From Tetracentron sinense (taxonomy: Eukaryota; Streptophyta; Magnoliopsida; Trochodendrales; Trochodendraceae): a stretch of DNA of 64,000 nt. The notes under the pieces are model-generated. The model made no database searches, was not told where the DNA came from, and saw nothing but the letters and a program-made list of their open reading frames with translations. The DNA lies in assembly GCA_015143295.1 (NCBI GenBank), contig CM026574.1, positions 8,000,938 through 8,064,937 of the forward strand, given 5' to 3'. This document shows positions 25,330 to 36,500 of this stretch, piece by piece; the stretch's first letter is position 1; each line of letters opens with the position of its first letter. The position numbers and the translations under genes are program-made.

Positions 25330-25690
25330 CTATCATTCATAATAGAAAGCATCCAGCGGCACTACAAGTGTACCCAGGTATCAAACTCAAGATACTCTGG
25401 TTTGGGGTCCAACTGCTAATGGAGATTTCATCATTAATGACAACTTGGTTGAACAATTTTCATGCAAGTCAACTCACACACCCAGCAGCACCACTCCAAA
25501 ATTGGATATGGAAACTTCAGCGACCTCCACAAATCAAACATTTTAATCTTGTTGAGCACAAGATTACCCACCAAGACTCTCCGGTGAATGAGCGGGTGTT
25601 TATGTCAACCCCAAATATGAACTATGCAATGAGCAAGAGGAATCCTTAGACCACTTTGTTTATACAATGTCAACATGTAGAAACATGATT
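25330..25690 (+). mobile_element. LINE fragment: C-terminal part of reverse transcriptase ORF
   Basis: In shifting plus-strand frames it reads DTLVWGPTANGDF, then PLQNWIWKLQRPPQIKHF, then YELCNEQEESLDHFV. This is the order of the region after the polymerase domain of plant L1-like LINEs, ending in the zinc-binding motif (zf-RVT). There are at least two frame changes, and the catalytic domain is absent. Confidence 0.7.
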
Positions 25691-26109
25691 TGAATTTACT
25701 TGGATCTCGCATCACGGACCTGTTTGAGGGTATGAAGGGCGTGTGAAGGATACATAGGCGAACTTGGAACGAGTGACGAACCTGGAATGAGTGACATTGC
25801 CTTACTTTAAACACTTGGGGTTCTAATTAAGTCTTGCTTCGGGGAGTAGCTATTACCTTCGACGCCACGAGTATTGCAAGTGAAATGAGAGCTTATGCAA
25901 GAGGAGATGTGTTGAAGATGAGATAACTTATGCGTTGAAGAGCTTATGCAAATCCGGTTATCACCTTAGAGGATTTGACTCCTTTTACACAAAAGAAGGG
26001 TCGGGGTTTAGAAAGATAGCGGAGCGAATATATTACGGGTATTTTTGGTATTTCAATCTAAATCACTAACCATAGTTAACCGAATTAGGCCAAAGTCCCT
26101 CTTTGTCCA

Positions 26110-27020
26110 TACTTTTAAAAGTTGGATATCTTAAGGGTGCGTTGATTTGATGATAAAGTAAAAAAAAAGTGAGGTTTCTTGCACTTTTAGGGTGTGTTGG
26201 GTTGAGCGGAAAGTAATAGAAAGTAACCCTATGTTTGGTTGTCGAGAAAATAAGTAAAAACATGGAAAAGAAAATAAAATTAGACAAAACACAACTAAAA
26301 ATTATATTAAAAATCCCAAATTTTCTTTTCATTTTCATGTTTTCATCAATTTTCCCGATAACCAAACATAGCATAAAGGAATGTAAGAGGAAGTTGAACT
26401 TTTCTTGTGTTCGGTACACAAGGAAGTTCAACTTTCTTGAGAAAATAATGCCTCGTAAACCGTGTTTTCTCTCAAAACTTTTCTTATGAAAAATGTGCTT
26501 ATTTTGGAAGAAAAATGAAAAGTTACTTCTTCAATTTCCAAAATGCCTTTATCAAATATAACATAAAAAATTATGCTAGCATGTAAATATAATAATTTAA
26601 CAAGGACAATTTAAGAAAGTTATTTATTGTTCTTACTTTCTTTTCTCCCAAACTGAACACACCCTAGAAAACTCACTTTTCTCTTCGTTTTATCCGCTTT
26701 CCTCCAATCCAAACTGAATACATCCTTATGTGTTTGGTGTGCAAGAAACACACTTTAATTTTCTTGCACTTTTTCAATAGTGACAAACTTCATTCCAAAA
26801 ACTTCCTCAATCTTTTGATGGTTATTTTGAAAGAAAATTTATGTTTATTTTATTTCACTCACTTTTTCGCCAAACGAACACACCCTAACCTTATATTTGG
26901 TTGCCTAGAAATATGTGAAAGCGAGAAAAGAAAAGAAAATTGAACAAAACGAAATTCAATTTTTTTTTTTCTTTTCCATCTTTTCACCTATTTTCTTAAG
27001 TATCCGAACATGCCATAAAA
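26110..27020. mobile_element. Nested MITE cluster (gggtgtgttTGGTT-type ends)
   Basis: At least three inverted-repeat pairs are nested or adjacent: an outer pair at about 26125 and 26725 (aagggtgcgttgat / aggatgtattcag), a middle pair at 26190 and 26668 (tagggtgtgttgggtt / tagggtgtgttcagtt), and an inner pair at 26227 and 26378 (ctatgtttggttgtcg / ctatgtttggttatcg). A relative of the inner element lies at 26886-27020 and another inverted pair at about 26713-26885. The ends resemble PIF/Harbinger or hAT MITEs. No transposase. Confidence 0.65.
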
Positions 27021-27080
27021 GTTTTTTTTTTAAAAGAAGACACGTGTCATTTTAAGATAAGATGAGTTCTGATAACCCAT

Positions 27081-27430
27081 ATTATATAAGCGGGTCGGGT
27101 GGTAGAGGGGTGTTGCACGAGTCCGCCCTCATGACCCATCGCCGCAGCAGGTTTTGTGTTTTAGCTTAATGGGTTAAGAAAAACAGGACTGGATTTTGCA
27201 GAGCCGGGGCAGGGCGGGCCTTTATCGGCCGCATTGACAACCCTAATCAGTAATTTTTCACTTGCAGTTAGGGTGTTATACCACCGTTCTCCTTGTATCG
27301 ACTGCCGAGCTACCACCGTAGCCGCTGCTGCATTTCATCTCGCCGGTAAACTCCTCTCTTTCTCTCTTTTTGTTCCCCATTGCCTGCAACCTCAGAGGAG
27401 GGGGCTAGTAGTTAGGGTTTTCTCTCCCCC
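27081..27430 (+). promoter_or_regulatory. Possible promoter and 5' leader of WDR74
   Basis: There is a TATA-like attatataag (27081-27090) and a telo-box, TTAGGGTTT (27412-27420), before a CT-rich tctctccccc stretch of the kind seen at plant start sites. Telo-boxes are common in promoters of plant ribosome-biogenesis genes, which suits WDR74. If transcription starts here, a 5'-UTR intron would run to a good acceptor (gtttctttag, ending 30568) just upstream of the ATG. A possible donor is gccg then gtaaac near 27345, or a later one. This is inference; a start closer to 30595 is also possible. Confidence 0.35.
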
Positions 27431-27539
27431 TTCGCCTCCGAACTCGCCCTCTAAAATCCTAACTGGAAGAAACCATTCCTCCTCGACTTCGCAGATTTCA
27501 AATGATTCATCGCTCTTGATTGCTTAGTCTAATCCTGAT

Positions 27540-28060
27540 AGCTTAAAACCAACCAACCTAAATTATGCTAAACACAGTGATTGATTGTAAAATTTTGTTC
27601 AGAAATCGGTGGATTCTTTCACTTGTTTTATGCTATTTGATTCAGATTGTCTGTTGATGTTCGAGTTTTTACTGCAATATTTAATGTTTATCTCGAGTGC
27701 ATTTTGTTTTAATTGCATTTAATATGAAGATAGCGCTTGATTGTTGGACTTTGTTCACATATCGATGAATATGATTGCTTATTTTACCTCATTTTGATCA
27801 TAGTCCTTTTACTAGTGTAATTTTCTACAAATTGTTTAACATTGGGAGAGTTGAGATGGGGTGAGGTTATTAAAGAAAGTGAAAAGTAGGAAACAAATTA
27901 TAAATAGTGTCCACTCATCAAATATTAGGGTGCGCCTAACACCACCCTAATATTATTGAAATATCCAAGTATTATGACCCATCAAATACAGAACCATACA
28001 TGAACCCAACACGATAATGCACTGAGTTAGAAACATAAACCATAAATGGTGAAAAATTCC
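27540..28060. other. No gene recognised
   Basis: AT-rich non-coding sequence. It would be 5'-UTR intron of WDR74 if the promoter call at 27081-27430 is right. Confidence 0.3.
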
Positions 28061-28068
28061 GGTGCATA

Positions 28069-29314
28069 TAGGGGTGTGGCACAAGCCAAGCTAACCCGAC
28101 TATTCGGCTCGGCCCGATCAAGCCGGACTCAAGCTTGATTTTGAGGCTCGATTGAGCCGAGCCTGAAAGAAAGCTTGAAACTTAAATTAAGCCGAGCGTG
28201 CTTACCCCTGTTTGATTCGGCCCAGCCCAAAGCTTGACTTGATTTAAGCTTGGTTCGGCCTGTGGCTTGGCTCGGCTTGAAATGAGCAATACATATAGGT
28301 ATTAGTAGTCTCCTGTACGATATTTATAACGATACGAAACGGGTGATACGTATCGTTTATTATTTATTTATGTTTTAATTCATTGTGTAATTGTAATTGT
28401 GTTTGATACTTTGTTTTTAAGTTGCTTCCCATGGTTTTATATTTGATTCTTATAACTCATTTGATTTTTAAATTTTTTTTTTTTTTTTCCTTACAAAAGA
28501 AAATTTTATATGTATCTTCCAAAACCGACTTTGAAACCGAAACGTATAGGTTTTGGTTGCGACAGTTACATCCCCCGAAACCGTATTTTTAATCCTTGCC
28601 CCCATGTTTTTTCTTTTAATCCAAAACCGCCACCATAAACCACCTTTCCAGCCCACGGTAATACCCCACTCCCAAGCCTTTTCTTTTAATCCAAAATCGC
28701 CACCATAAACCACCTCTCTAGCCCACGCAATAGAAACAACTATCTGTTTTGGTCAAACCACATCAATGGCGTTGTTTTCTATTCTTGGTTTTGTTGTCTT
28801 GTTCGTCTCGTTTTTGCTACTGGGTTCGTGAGTTGATTTGGAGCCGATGCAAGACAAACATGCCCTCTTTGCTGTCATTTCTCAAATACCACACAAGAAT
28901 CATCTTCAATGAAACTCTTCTTACTCCGCCTGTAACTGGGTCGGAGTCGAATGCGACGCTAACCAGTTTCACGTATACTCTCTCCTTCTTCCAGGTCTTG
29001 GCCTTGTGGGTTAGATCCCGACAAACACTCTCGGCCGTCTTACCCAGCTACGTGTTCTTAGTCTCCGGTCTAATCGTCTTTCACGCGGGATTCCCTCTGA
29101 TTTCTCAGAGCTGAAGTCCTTGCAAAGTCTCTACCTGCAGAAAAAAACAGGTGAAAAAAGGGGGTTTTATCAAGCCGAGCTCGAGCTAAGCCAAGCTTGA
29201 CTCGAGCTTGAATCATTTCGGGCCGGGCCGGGCCGAGCCGAGCTTCAAGCCTAGAATAAGCCCTTTCAAGCCAAGCCGAGCAGAGGGCCAAGCCCCGGCT
29301 TGAATACACCCCTA
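28069..29314. mobile_element. hAT-type element carrying a captured gene fragment
   Basis: A 1,246-bp element with ends taggggtgtggcacaagcc and (reversed) taggggtgtattcaagcc, flanked by a perfect 8-bp duplication, ggtgcata (28061-28068 and 29315-29322). Eight bases is the hAT signature. Both ends are built from agccgagc/aagcttga motifs. The centre is different DNA: a 65-bp direct duplication (about 28610 and 28675) followed by the LRR receptor-kinase fragment at 28766-29140. No transposase, so non-autonomous. A second small repeat with 'gatacgtatcg' lies at 28310-28360. Confidence 0.8.
28766..29140 (+). pseudogene. Captured 5' fragment of an LRR receptor-like kinase
   Basis: One frame runs about 125 codons from an ATG: a hydrophobic signal-peptide-like start (MALFSILGFVVLFVSFLLLG), then QDKHALFAVISQIPHKN, then the plant LRR N-terminal signature [14 protein letters not shown], then LRR sequence [18 protein letters not shown] and [17 protein letters not shown]. 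The order matches plasma-membrane LRR-RLKs of the atypical (inactive) kinase group such as At2g26730-like proteins. Three in-frame stops (after the signal peptide, in the LQWN-like position, and before IPTNTL) and the missing rest of the protein make it non-functional. It ends abruptly where the transposon end sequence resumes, so it was captured by the element. Confidence 0.82.
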
Positions 29315-29408
29315 GGTGCATATAAGTAAAACAAAAGCTTGAAAACAAGGAGAGTTCAAAAGCTCGGATGCTACCTCTAAACCCTATTTATAATTTGTGA
29401 CTTGTAAT

Positions 29409-29776
29409 CATTGTTACAAATCTCGTTCTCGGGTTTTTATCAGCCGAAGTTTTTCTCGGGAGATTTTCAAATCTAAATTATTGTCTTGGTTTTCTCGCCT
29501 AAATCTCGGCGATGATTAAAAAATTATATTAAAATTACAGAAAATAGTAAGAAATATCACCAAGTTATAAATTTATAAAACCAACAACATTGTGTATTTC
29601 TCATGATATTTTTAAAATATTGGCTAAATCTCGCGATATTTACGAGATAAAAAAAGAAAATTATATTTCTTGCAAGATTTTTAAAATGTCGCGATAAAAA
29701 CATAGTTTTAAACTTTAGATTTTTTCTCGATTTTTTTGGGAGAAATTAGGTATTTCTTTGGAGATTTGTAACAATG
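29409..29776. mobile_element. hAT-type MITE, first of a tandem pair
   Basis: 368 bp, ends cattgttacaaatctcg and (reversed) cattgttacaaatctcc. Flanked by cttgtaat at 29401-29408 and 29777-29784, perfect. The interior is rich in tctcg/ctcggcgat repeats. Confidence 0.85.
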
Positions 29777-29784
29777 CTTGTAAT

Positions 29785-30155
29785 CAATGCTACAAATCTC
29801 GTTCTCAAGTTTTTATGGGCTGAAGTTTTTCTCGGGAGATTTTCAAATATGAAGTTTTTTTTTTTTGGTATTTCTTGCCTAAATCTTGACAATGATTAAA
29901 ATAATAATTAAAATTATTGGGAATAGTAATAAATATCACCAATTTATAAATTCATCAAACCCATAGTGTTGGGTATTTTTTGCAATATTTTTTAAATCGA
30001 CTAAATCTCGAGATATTTACGTGATAAAGATAGAAAATTTTATTTCTTGTGATGCTTTTAAAATAACGTGATACAAACGGAATTTTAAACTTTAAATGTT
30101 TTTCTCGGTATTTCTCACGTGATATTAGATATTTCTTGAGAGATTTGTAACAATG
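29785..30155. mobile_element. hAT-type MITE, second of a tandem pair
   Basis: 371 bp, the same family and orientation as the preceding element. It begins right after the shared cttgtaat (29777-29784) and is followed by attgtaag (6 of 8 bases). Confidence 0.85.
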
Positions 30156-30594
30156 ATTGTAAGTAGAGTTTCATGGCTGCCCTTATCGTTTCTTTCCTTC
30201 ATTTTTTGTTATATTCAAAATATTTGTTTGATTTCTAAACTATTAGCACACGAGGAAGTATTTGTAGACACAACCATCAAAAAAAAAATTGGAACACACA
30301 AGGTTACGATGATCATGAGGTTTTAATCCTTGTAAAATATTAGAAAAGTTATGTTATCTATCCATCATCTCCGAATTCTAAATACAAAATTTGTGGTTTT
30401 TGTGGTTAATCATTTGTTGCTAGATTTGAATGACAGGTTATGTATATTCTTTATAGTTTATACACTTGCTTGCAGTATATTTTAGTGACTCGGATGAGTC
30501 GTAGTTGCTTTGGTAGGGCGATCCTAACTCATATGAGTCATAGTAACTTGTAAAGCTTGTTTCTTTAGGGGGAGAGAGAATACGAGATAGTAAG

Positions 30595-33500
30595 ATGCCG
30601 CGGACTAGTGCAGTGGAGTGCCCCGGTTGCCCTCCAATCAGAGCCTTAACTTTTGACGGGCTTGGTCTCATTAAAGGTGAGAAGCTACTACTAGTGTTCT
30701 ACCATTTTGTTATTCCTGCATTTTCTTATTAATGTTTTGAAGCAATTGTGGCAGTTGTTGAAGCTCGTGGGAAGGAGGGGATTCCTAAGGTGATCGAGAG
30801 ATGGGGTGAACCCGACTCTTCACGTTGTGTGCTTGCTGCTTCCATTGATGACCAAAAAGCTGACCCTGTATGTTCCCTCTATGGTTTGAACATAGATATA
30901 TGGGCATTTTATCTATATACATAAACAGCTAGTTATAGACTATTGATTGAGATTTGGTTCATCAACGTTTAGTTTAATATATATAGTAAGTTGGTGCAAT
31001 ACTGTATAAGAATTATGGAATGTATCTATCATGTCTATAAACTGTAAATTTTATTAGGAAGAGATTGACTTTAAATGGTAGACTTTGAAACCACTTCCTT
31101 AAGCCTACTTTTAGGTGGCGTTTGGTTAGACTTCCTTGAGAAGAAAAATACTTCCTCAGGAGTTACTTTGTAGAGAGTAACTCCTCAAGAAGTCAAGAAA
31201 GTTATTTGATTGATAAAATAGGGTTTGGTTTGCACATCTGAAAAGTGACTTTTAAAAATCTAAAAGTCAAGTTTTGCGTTTGGTTTACACTTGTAAGAAA
31301 TAAATTTTTTTTTTTACATATGGTATAAAATTGATATATGGTATACACTTTTTTTACACCCGATATTCATGAATTAAAACTTGTAACCATAGAAAAATCT
31401 AAAACATACAAATATTGGCATGTCATTTTATATAAAACATCATGCAATATTAAAAAATAAACATTCATATTTAAGTGACAATTTTTCCTGACAAGTATAA
31501 TCCAATCAATTAATTATTTATTGCGTCTTATTTAATCCATATAGACTTGAGCTCGACTCGGTTTGAAATTTTTTTCATCTATGCTCGAGCTCGGTTCGGC
31601 TCGAATCTACTTGGTTGCTTAAGCTTGGATTAAATTATTAAAAAATATATTTTTTTATTATATATATAAAAATATATAATGATTATATTATTATATATAT
31701 ATAAATGATATATATATATATATAATATTATTTATTTTATATAATATTCAAGCCGAGCTCGAGCCGAACTGAGCTTCAATCAGGTTGAGCTTTGAGCTGA
31801 GCCGAATCGAATAGGCCTTGGCTCGAGCTCGGCTTGAATACATTTTCAAATTCAAAAAATAGCTCGGCTCGACTTAATTGAGCCTATTTTTCGAGCTCAA
31901 GTCGGGTTTAATCGGGAAGAGCCGAATTTCGAGCTAACACGGTTCGGACTTCGGATACACCCTTACTTGTGCACATGAAACGCTTGTAGGGAAAGAGACT
32001 CGTCTTTCAACCCTATACCCAATAGAGCTTTCTAGTCAAAGACTAATCGTAAATGTGGATTTTTGTGGGTGCGGGATCGTCCCAACCACTAGCCTAAACC
32101 AGTAGCTTACCATACTAGAACTACGCCTCATCGGGAAAAAAAGGGAAGGGGCTAAGTCAATCCTCTTTTTATAGGACTCAAAAAGTGAGTGTTACATGTC
32201 GCATTCTTAGTAGGTTGAAGACACGTGTCACATGCCCAATAAATAGGGAAAAAATATTAATTGTATTTTAAAATATTTTTATTAAAAAACCTAAAAAATA
32301 TTTTTTAATATTAAAAATATAATTAATATTTTTTTCTAAAAATCAAGGATTGGTGGGTGAACCCTAGGGTTGGGTGAATCTTAACCATAGTTAAGGGGTG
32401 TCAAAGGGACACGTGGTGACCTCAGGGTGATAACCGGATTTGCCGTAGGGGATTTTGTTTCAAAAGGGAAATGTGGGATGAAAGAGATTGAATCATAGCC
32501 AATTGCGATTGGATTCGGGGAGAGTTCAATCGCACCCACAAGTCACCACGTGGTCTTGTTAATCTCGGTTAATCATGGTTAAGATTCACTAACCCTTACG
32601 GTTCAATAATCTAACTTGGGTTTTTAGAAATATCTTTAAAAGCGCTTTTAACTCAAGTTAAGAATTTGTAACCTTTAGGGTTAATTTTTTTTTAAAAAAA
32701 CTAAGGTTAGATTGTTGAACACTAAGGGTTAGTGAATCTTAACCACGGTTAACCAGGGTTAATGGGGACAAGTGGTGACATGTGGGCGCGATTGAACTCT
32801 CCCCGAATCCAATTGCAATTGGCTGTGATTCAATCTTGGGATGAAATGGTGGATTGGGAGGAATGCTAGCCCTACTCTATTCTATATGAGAAAGTGCTTC
32901 AATCATTACAATTTGGATAAGTGTTATGGAGGGTGAGAGTAGGGCTAGCAATACTCATTGATTGATTTTTTTTTTTTTGTATTGTATGAATACGAATAGT
33001 TTGGAAACACGTCCACTTCCCGGAAAACGCTGTCAACTTCCCGCGGAAGTTGATATATTGATTTCCGCAGGAAGCAAAAAGATCTTGCTTTTTGGGGAAT
33101 GGCTTTCACGGACTTTCTACTTTTCGGGAAGTCAAATCGACTTTCGTGGGAAGCAACAAGATCCTGCTTTTTGGGGAATTACTTTCAAGGACTTTCTACT
33201 TTTCGGGAAGTCAAATTAATATTGGTAAACCAAACACACTAATGCTTAACTTTTGACTTCCTAAAACCCAAAAGTTGTAGAAGTCATTGGGAAAGTCTAT
33301 CCAAACGACACCTTAAATTTTATTAGGAAGAGATTGACTTTAAATGGTAGACTTTGAAACCACTTCCTTAAGCCTACTTTTCGTCCATCTTGCTAGGTTA
33401 TGGTACTTAAGTTTTTTTAATAGTATTTTAACCAGACAATTATTAAATCCTGAACATTTGGATGTCCTTTTGCAGTTGGTGGCTATTGCAAGGAAAAATG

Positions 33501-36500
33501 GTCTGGTGAGTTCATCCTTGGGAGTATGAATACCTACAATGCAGGATTATTTTCATGTTTATTGTTATTCCCTTATTGGTTTTTTTGAGTCCCTACTAGG
33601 ATATGGTTATTTTACCACATATGAACTGCAGATTGAGGTACTTAATCCTTTAAACGGGGATCTTCGTATTTCAATTGCCAAATCTGGTGATGCGGGTCAT
33701 CTTCCTGAAAATGATAATATGATCGGACTGCATTTATTCAGGAGAAAAAGATTGGAGTTATCTTCCAGGTATTTTACTTTTCTTTTTGAGAGTAAAAAAG
33801 TGTAAATAAAAAAAAAGGAACCTAATAGTTGTCAATATTTGTATTTTGATTTTGAGTGTTTTTTGTAATCACAAAGAGGACACCCAAGAGTTTCCAGTAT
33901 CTTTTTTTACATCACTTTATTTAGGTTTCTAAGTCCATCCTACCAAATTAATGGACTTTTATTTTATTTTCTGTGGTAAAATGAAAATCAAAATTTGATA
34001 TATTGTTATGAACTTTCTTTGTCCTTTAAGAGATACAAGTGTTAGATTATGCACCCTGTGACGTCTTACTTGTTTTCTTGGTATAAAAGTATAAAACCTG
34101 ATGTGTTCTTACATGATTATCAACACACACTTATGTGTATATGTGTTTCTTTCTATACTGCACTGCGCATATGCTGCGTTCTCATAATGCATATTTGTCA
34201 TTTCTTTTCTTTTTCTTGGTATTATCAACATATTATTTTTATAGTTTGAATCTAGTGATTTAGGTAAGCTTTTCTATATCTTATGCTCTACTGAACTCTT
34301 GTTTGTATTGTAATATACATTTCAATATTATTATTAACCATACAGCTCTGTTAGCATGATGGAATGCCTAAGATCTCAGTGTCTAAAAGTAAAAACCTTG
34401 CGTTTTTATCTCATAACGATGTGTCTATATTGGAGTTACACATTAATTAGGAGCAAATTGTTGGTGTGACTTAATGTAGTCTTGGTAGTGATAAAGTGAT
34501 GGTGTGGGTGAAAGTGAAGGCATCAAAGCCGCAACATGATTGGGAGCTGGATTAACACATCACCTTGAAGATTTTAGCAGAAATCAATCCAACCAAATGA
34601 TCCAATCTTGCAAATAAATGTCAAATGGCAACAGTGAAAGCAATGGGCAAAGGTTCACAGTTTGAATGTTGTGTTGCTGTAATGTCCTCATAGAAAGAAA
34701 GATTGATATTTGCATCCAAATGAGTTATTAGATGGCTGATATTCACAAGAACTCTATAAACATGTGTCCATGTGGCCTTCAACTCTTCATTGTTTTTCTT
34801 TTGATCGGTAATCAAAATGGATATATTAAAATATAAAGAAAGAATATAGGGTTAGATCAACAGGTAGAAGAGTTTACAAGTACATAAACTCAGTATAATG
34901 AAAACATGAATGGAAAAAACCCAATCCTGCATAACAAGAAAACGATTGATCACAACAACAATCGTCCGAAATCTTCCCCTGCATGGAAAATAAAAATCCA
35001 ATTTAAGACAAGCGAGCGGATTCGTGAGCATACGCGTGATGAAAGCGAGGCAGAGTTCTCAAAAACCTGATTGTTTCTCTCGCACCATACCATCCACGAA
35101 ATTGCTCCAAGAAGAGTTGACCAAATTGCCCCCTGAACACTTTCCTCGTTTATAAGATCTCAACATGATAAGAAGTTGTGAAAGGAAGAGGGAGAGACCC
35201 AATCCACACTCCACCCCAAATTTGGTGAGGAAATACCCCCAAATCTCGAACACAAAAGGACAATGCAAAAACAAGTGATCCATTGTTTCTTCCTCACGAA
35301 GGCGCAAAAAATTGTGATTCGCCATACTCCACCCTTTGTCTTTTAAGTGATCACAAGTAACCGGGAGACGCTAAACAGAGTGACTGTAACAGTGATCTGA
35401 CTAAGAATCGACCATTGTGACTTCTAGACCAGATTCTGCCGTCCCTACCTTGAGGGCACAACCGGGAAGAACCAAGACACTAGAAGTACCCAAATCATCA
35501 AATTCCCAATCATTTAAATCTTGTCTCAACTATGGGCACCACACTACCAAGGGCCCTTTAGTCAAAGTAGTCCCTAACTAGTGCATCCGAAAATGTTTTA
35601 AGTTTTACCGGCCCGCACTCCACATCCTACCAGAACCTAACCTCTGACCCTCTCCCCACTTGGAACCTGCAATTAAGTTCGAGTCGTTCGATTATATTTG
35701 CCGCTGTCATGATTCCCTTCCACTGACTTAAATCATGAGAACCTTTGACCTCCCTCAGAACCCAACATGAGGATTCCCCGCTCGTCAAAAACTTTCCCTT
35801 TTTCCTCCCCAAAGCGCCAAACTCATTTCCCTAACAATGCCTTGTTCACCTGGAGTAGAGCTTTTAGGTTCAAACCATTGCACTTCTTTTGGTTTACAGA
35901 TTTGATCCCAGGCTACTAAGGGATATTTGAAACTATCAACTTTTTCGTTCCATAGAAACTCCCACTGCAATCTCTCGAGAATATTTGCAACTGAATGCGG
36001 GATTCGTACGATGGACATGAAAAACATGGGGATACTGCTCACGTTAATTTTGATAAGTGTTAATTTCCCAATATTGGATAAAAATGAAGATTTTCATCCT
36101 AATAATCGGTTGGCAACCCGTCCAAGTACTAGTGCCCACACAACCTTGGCTTTAAATCCAACACCCAAGGGCATACCAAGGTATACCGAAGATAGCGATC
36201 CCACTTTACAACCTAAACAAGCAACTAACTGTTGACTGTTTGGGACCTTGTCGACACCCACAATTTCTGATTTGGCCAAGTTGACTCTCAGACTTGATAT
36301 ATCTTCAAAACATCTAAATAAACACCTAAGAAGGATCAGATCTTGATCTGATGCTTTACAAAGATCAGGGTATTGCCTGCAAATTAGAGGTAAGAGACAC
36401 TCATCTGATCCTCACCAATCGAGAAACCTTAAGAACAGGCCCCTTTGCTCTGGATAGCATCTTACTCAAGGTTTCTGAGACTGATGAAGAGGAGTTGGTT

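Larger units (their letters stand above)
31113..33313. mobile_element. 2.2-kb DNA transposon in WDR74 intron 2, several insertions inside
   Basis: Ends aggtggcgtttggttagact and (reversed) aggtgtcgtttggatagact. Both edges abut the 68-bp direct repeat. No transposase seen. Nested inside are an (AT)n tract (31655-31745) within an agccgagctcgagc-rich repeat (31540-31950), fold-back elements (32126-32455 and 32484-32837), and a small MITE (32858-32957). Near the right end is an imperfect 80-bp tandem repeat (33068-33224). Confidence 0.75.

Noticed and set aside
33344-33805. Longer open stretches around WDR74 exons 3 and 4 as separate small genes
   Set aside because: They are intron read-through around the true exons 33476-33505 and 33632-33768.
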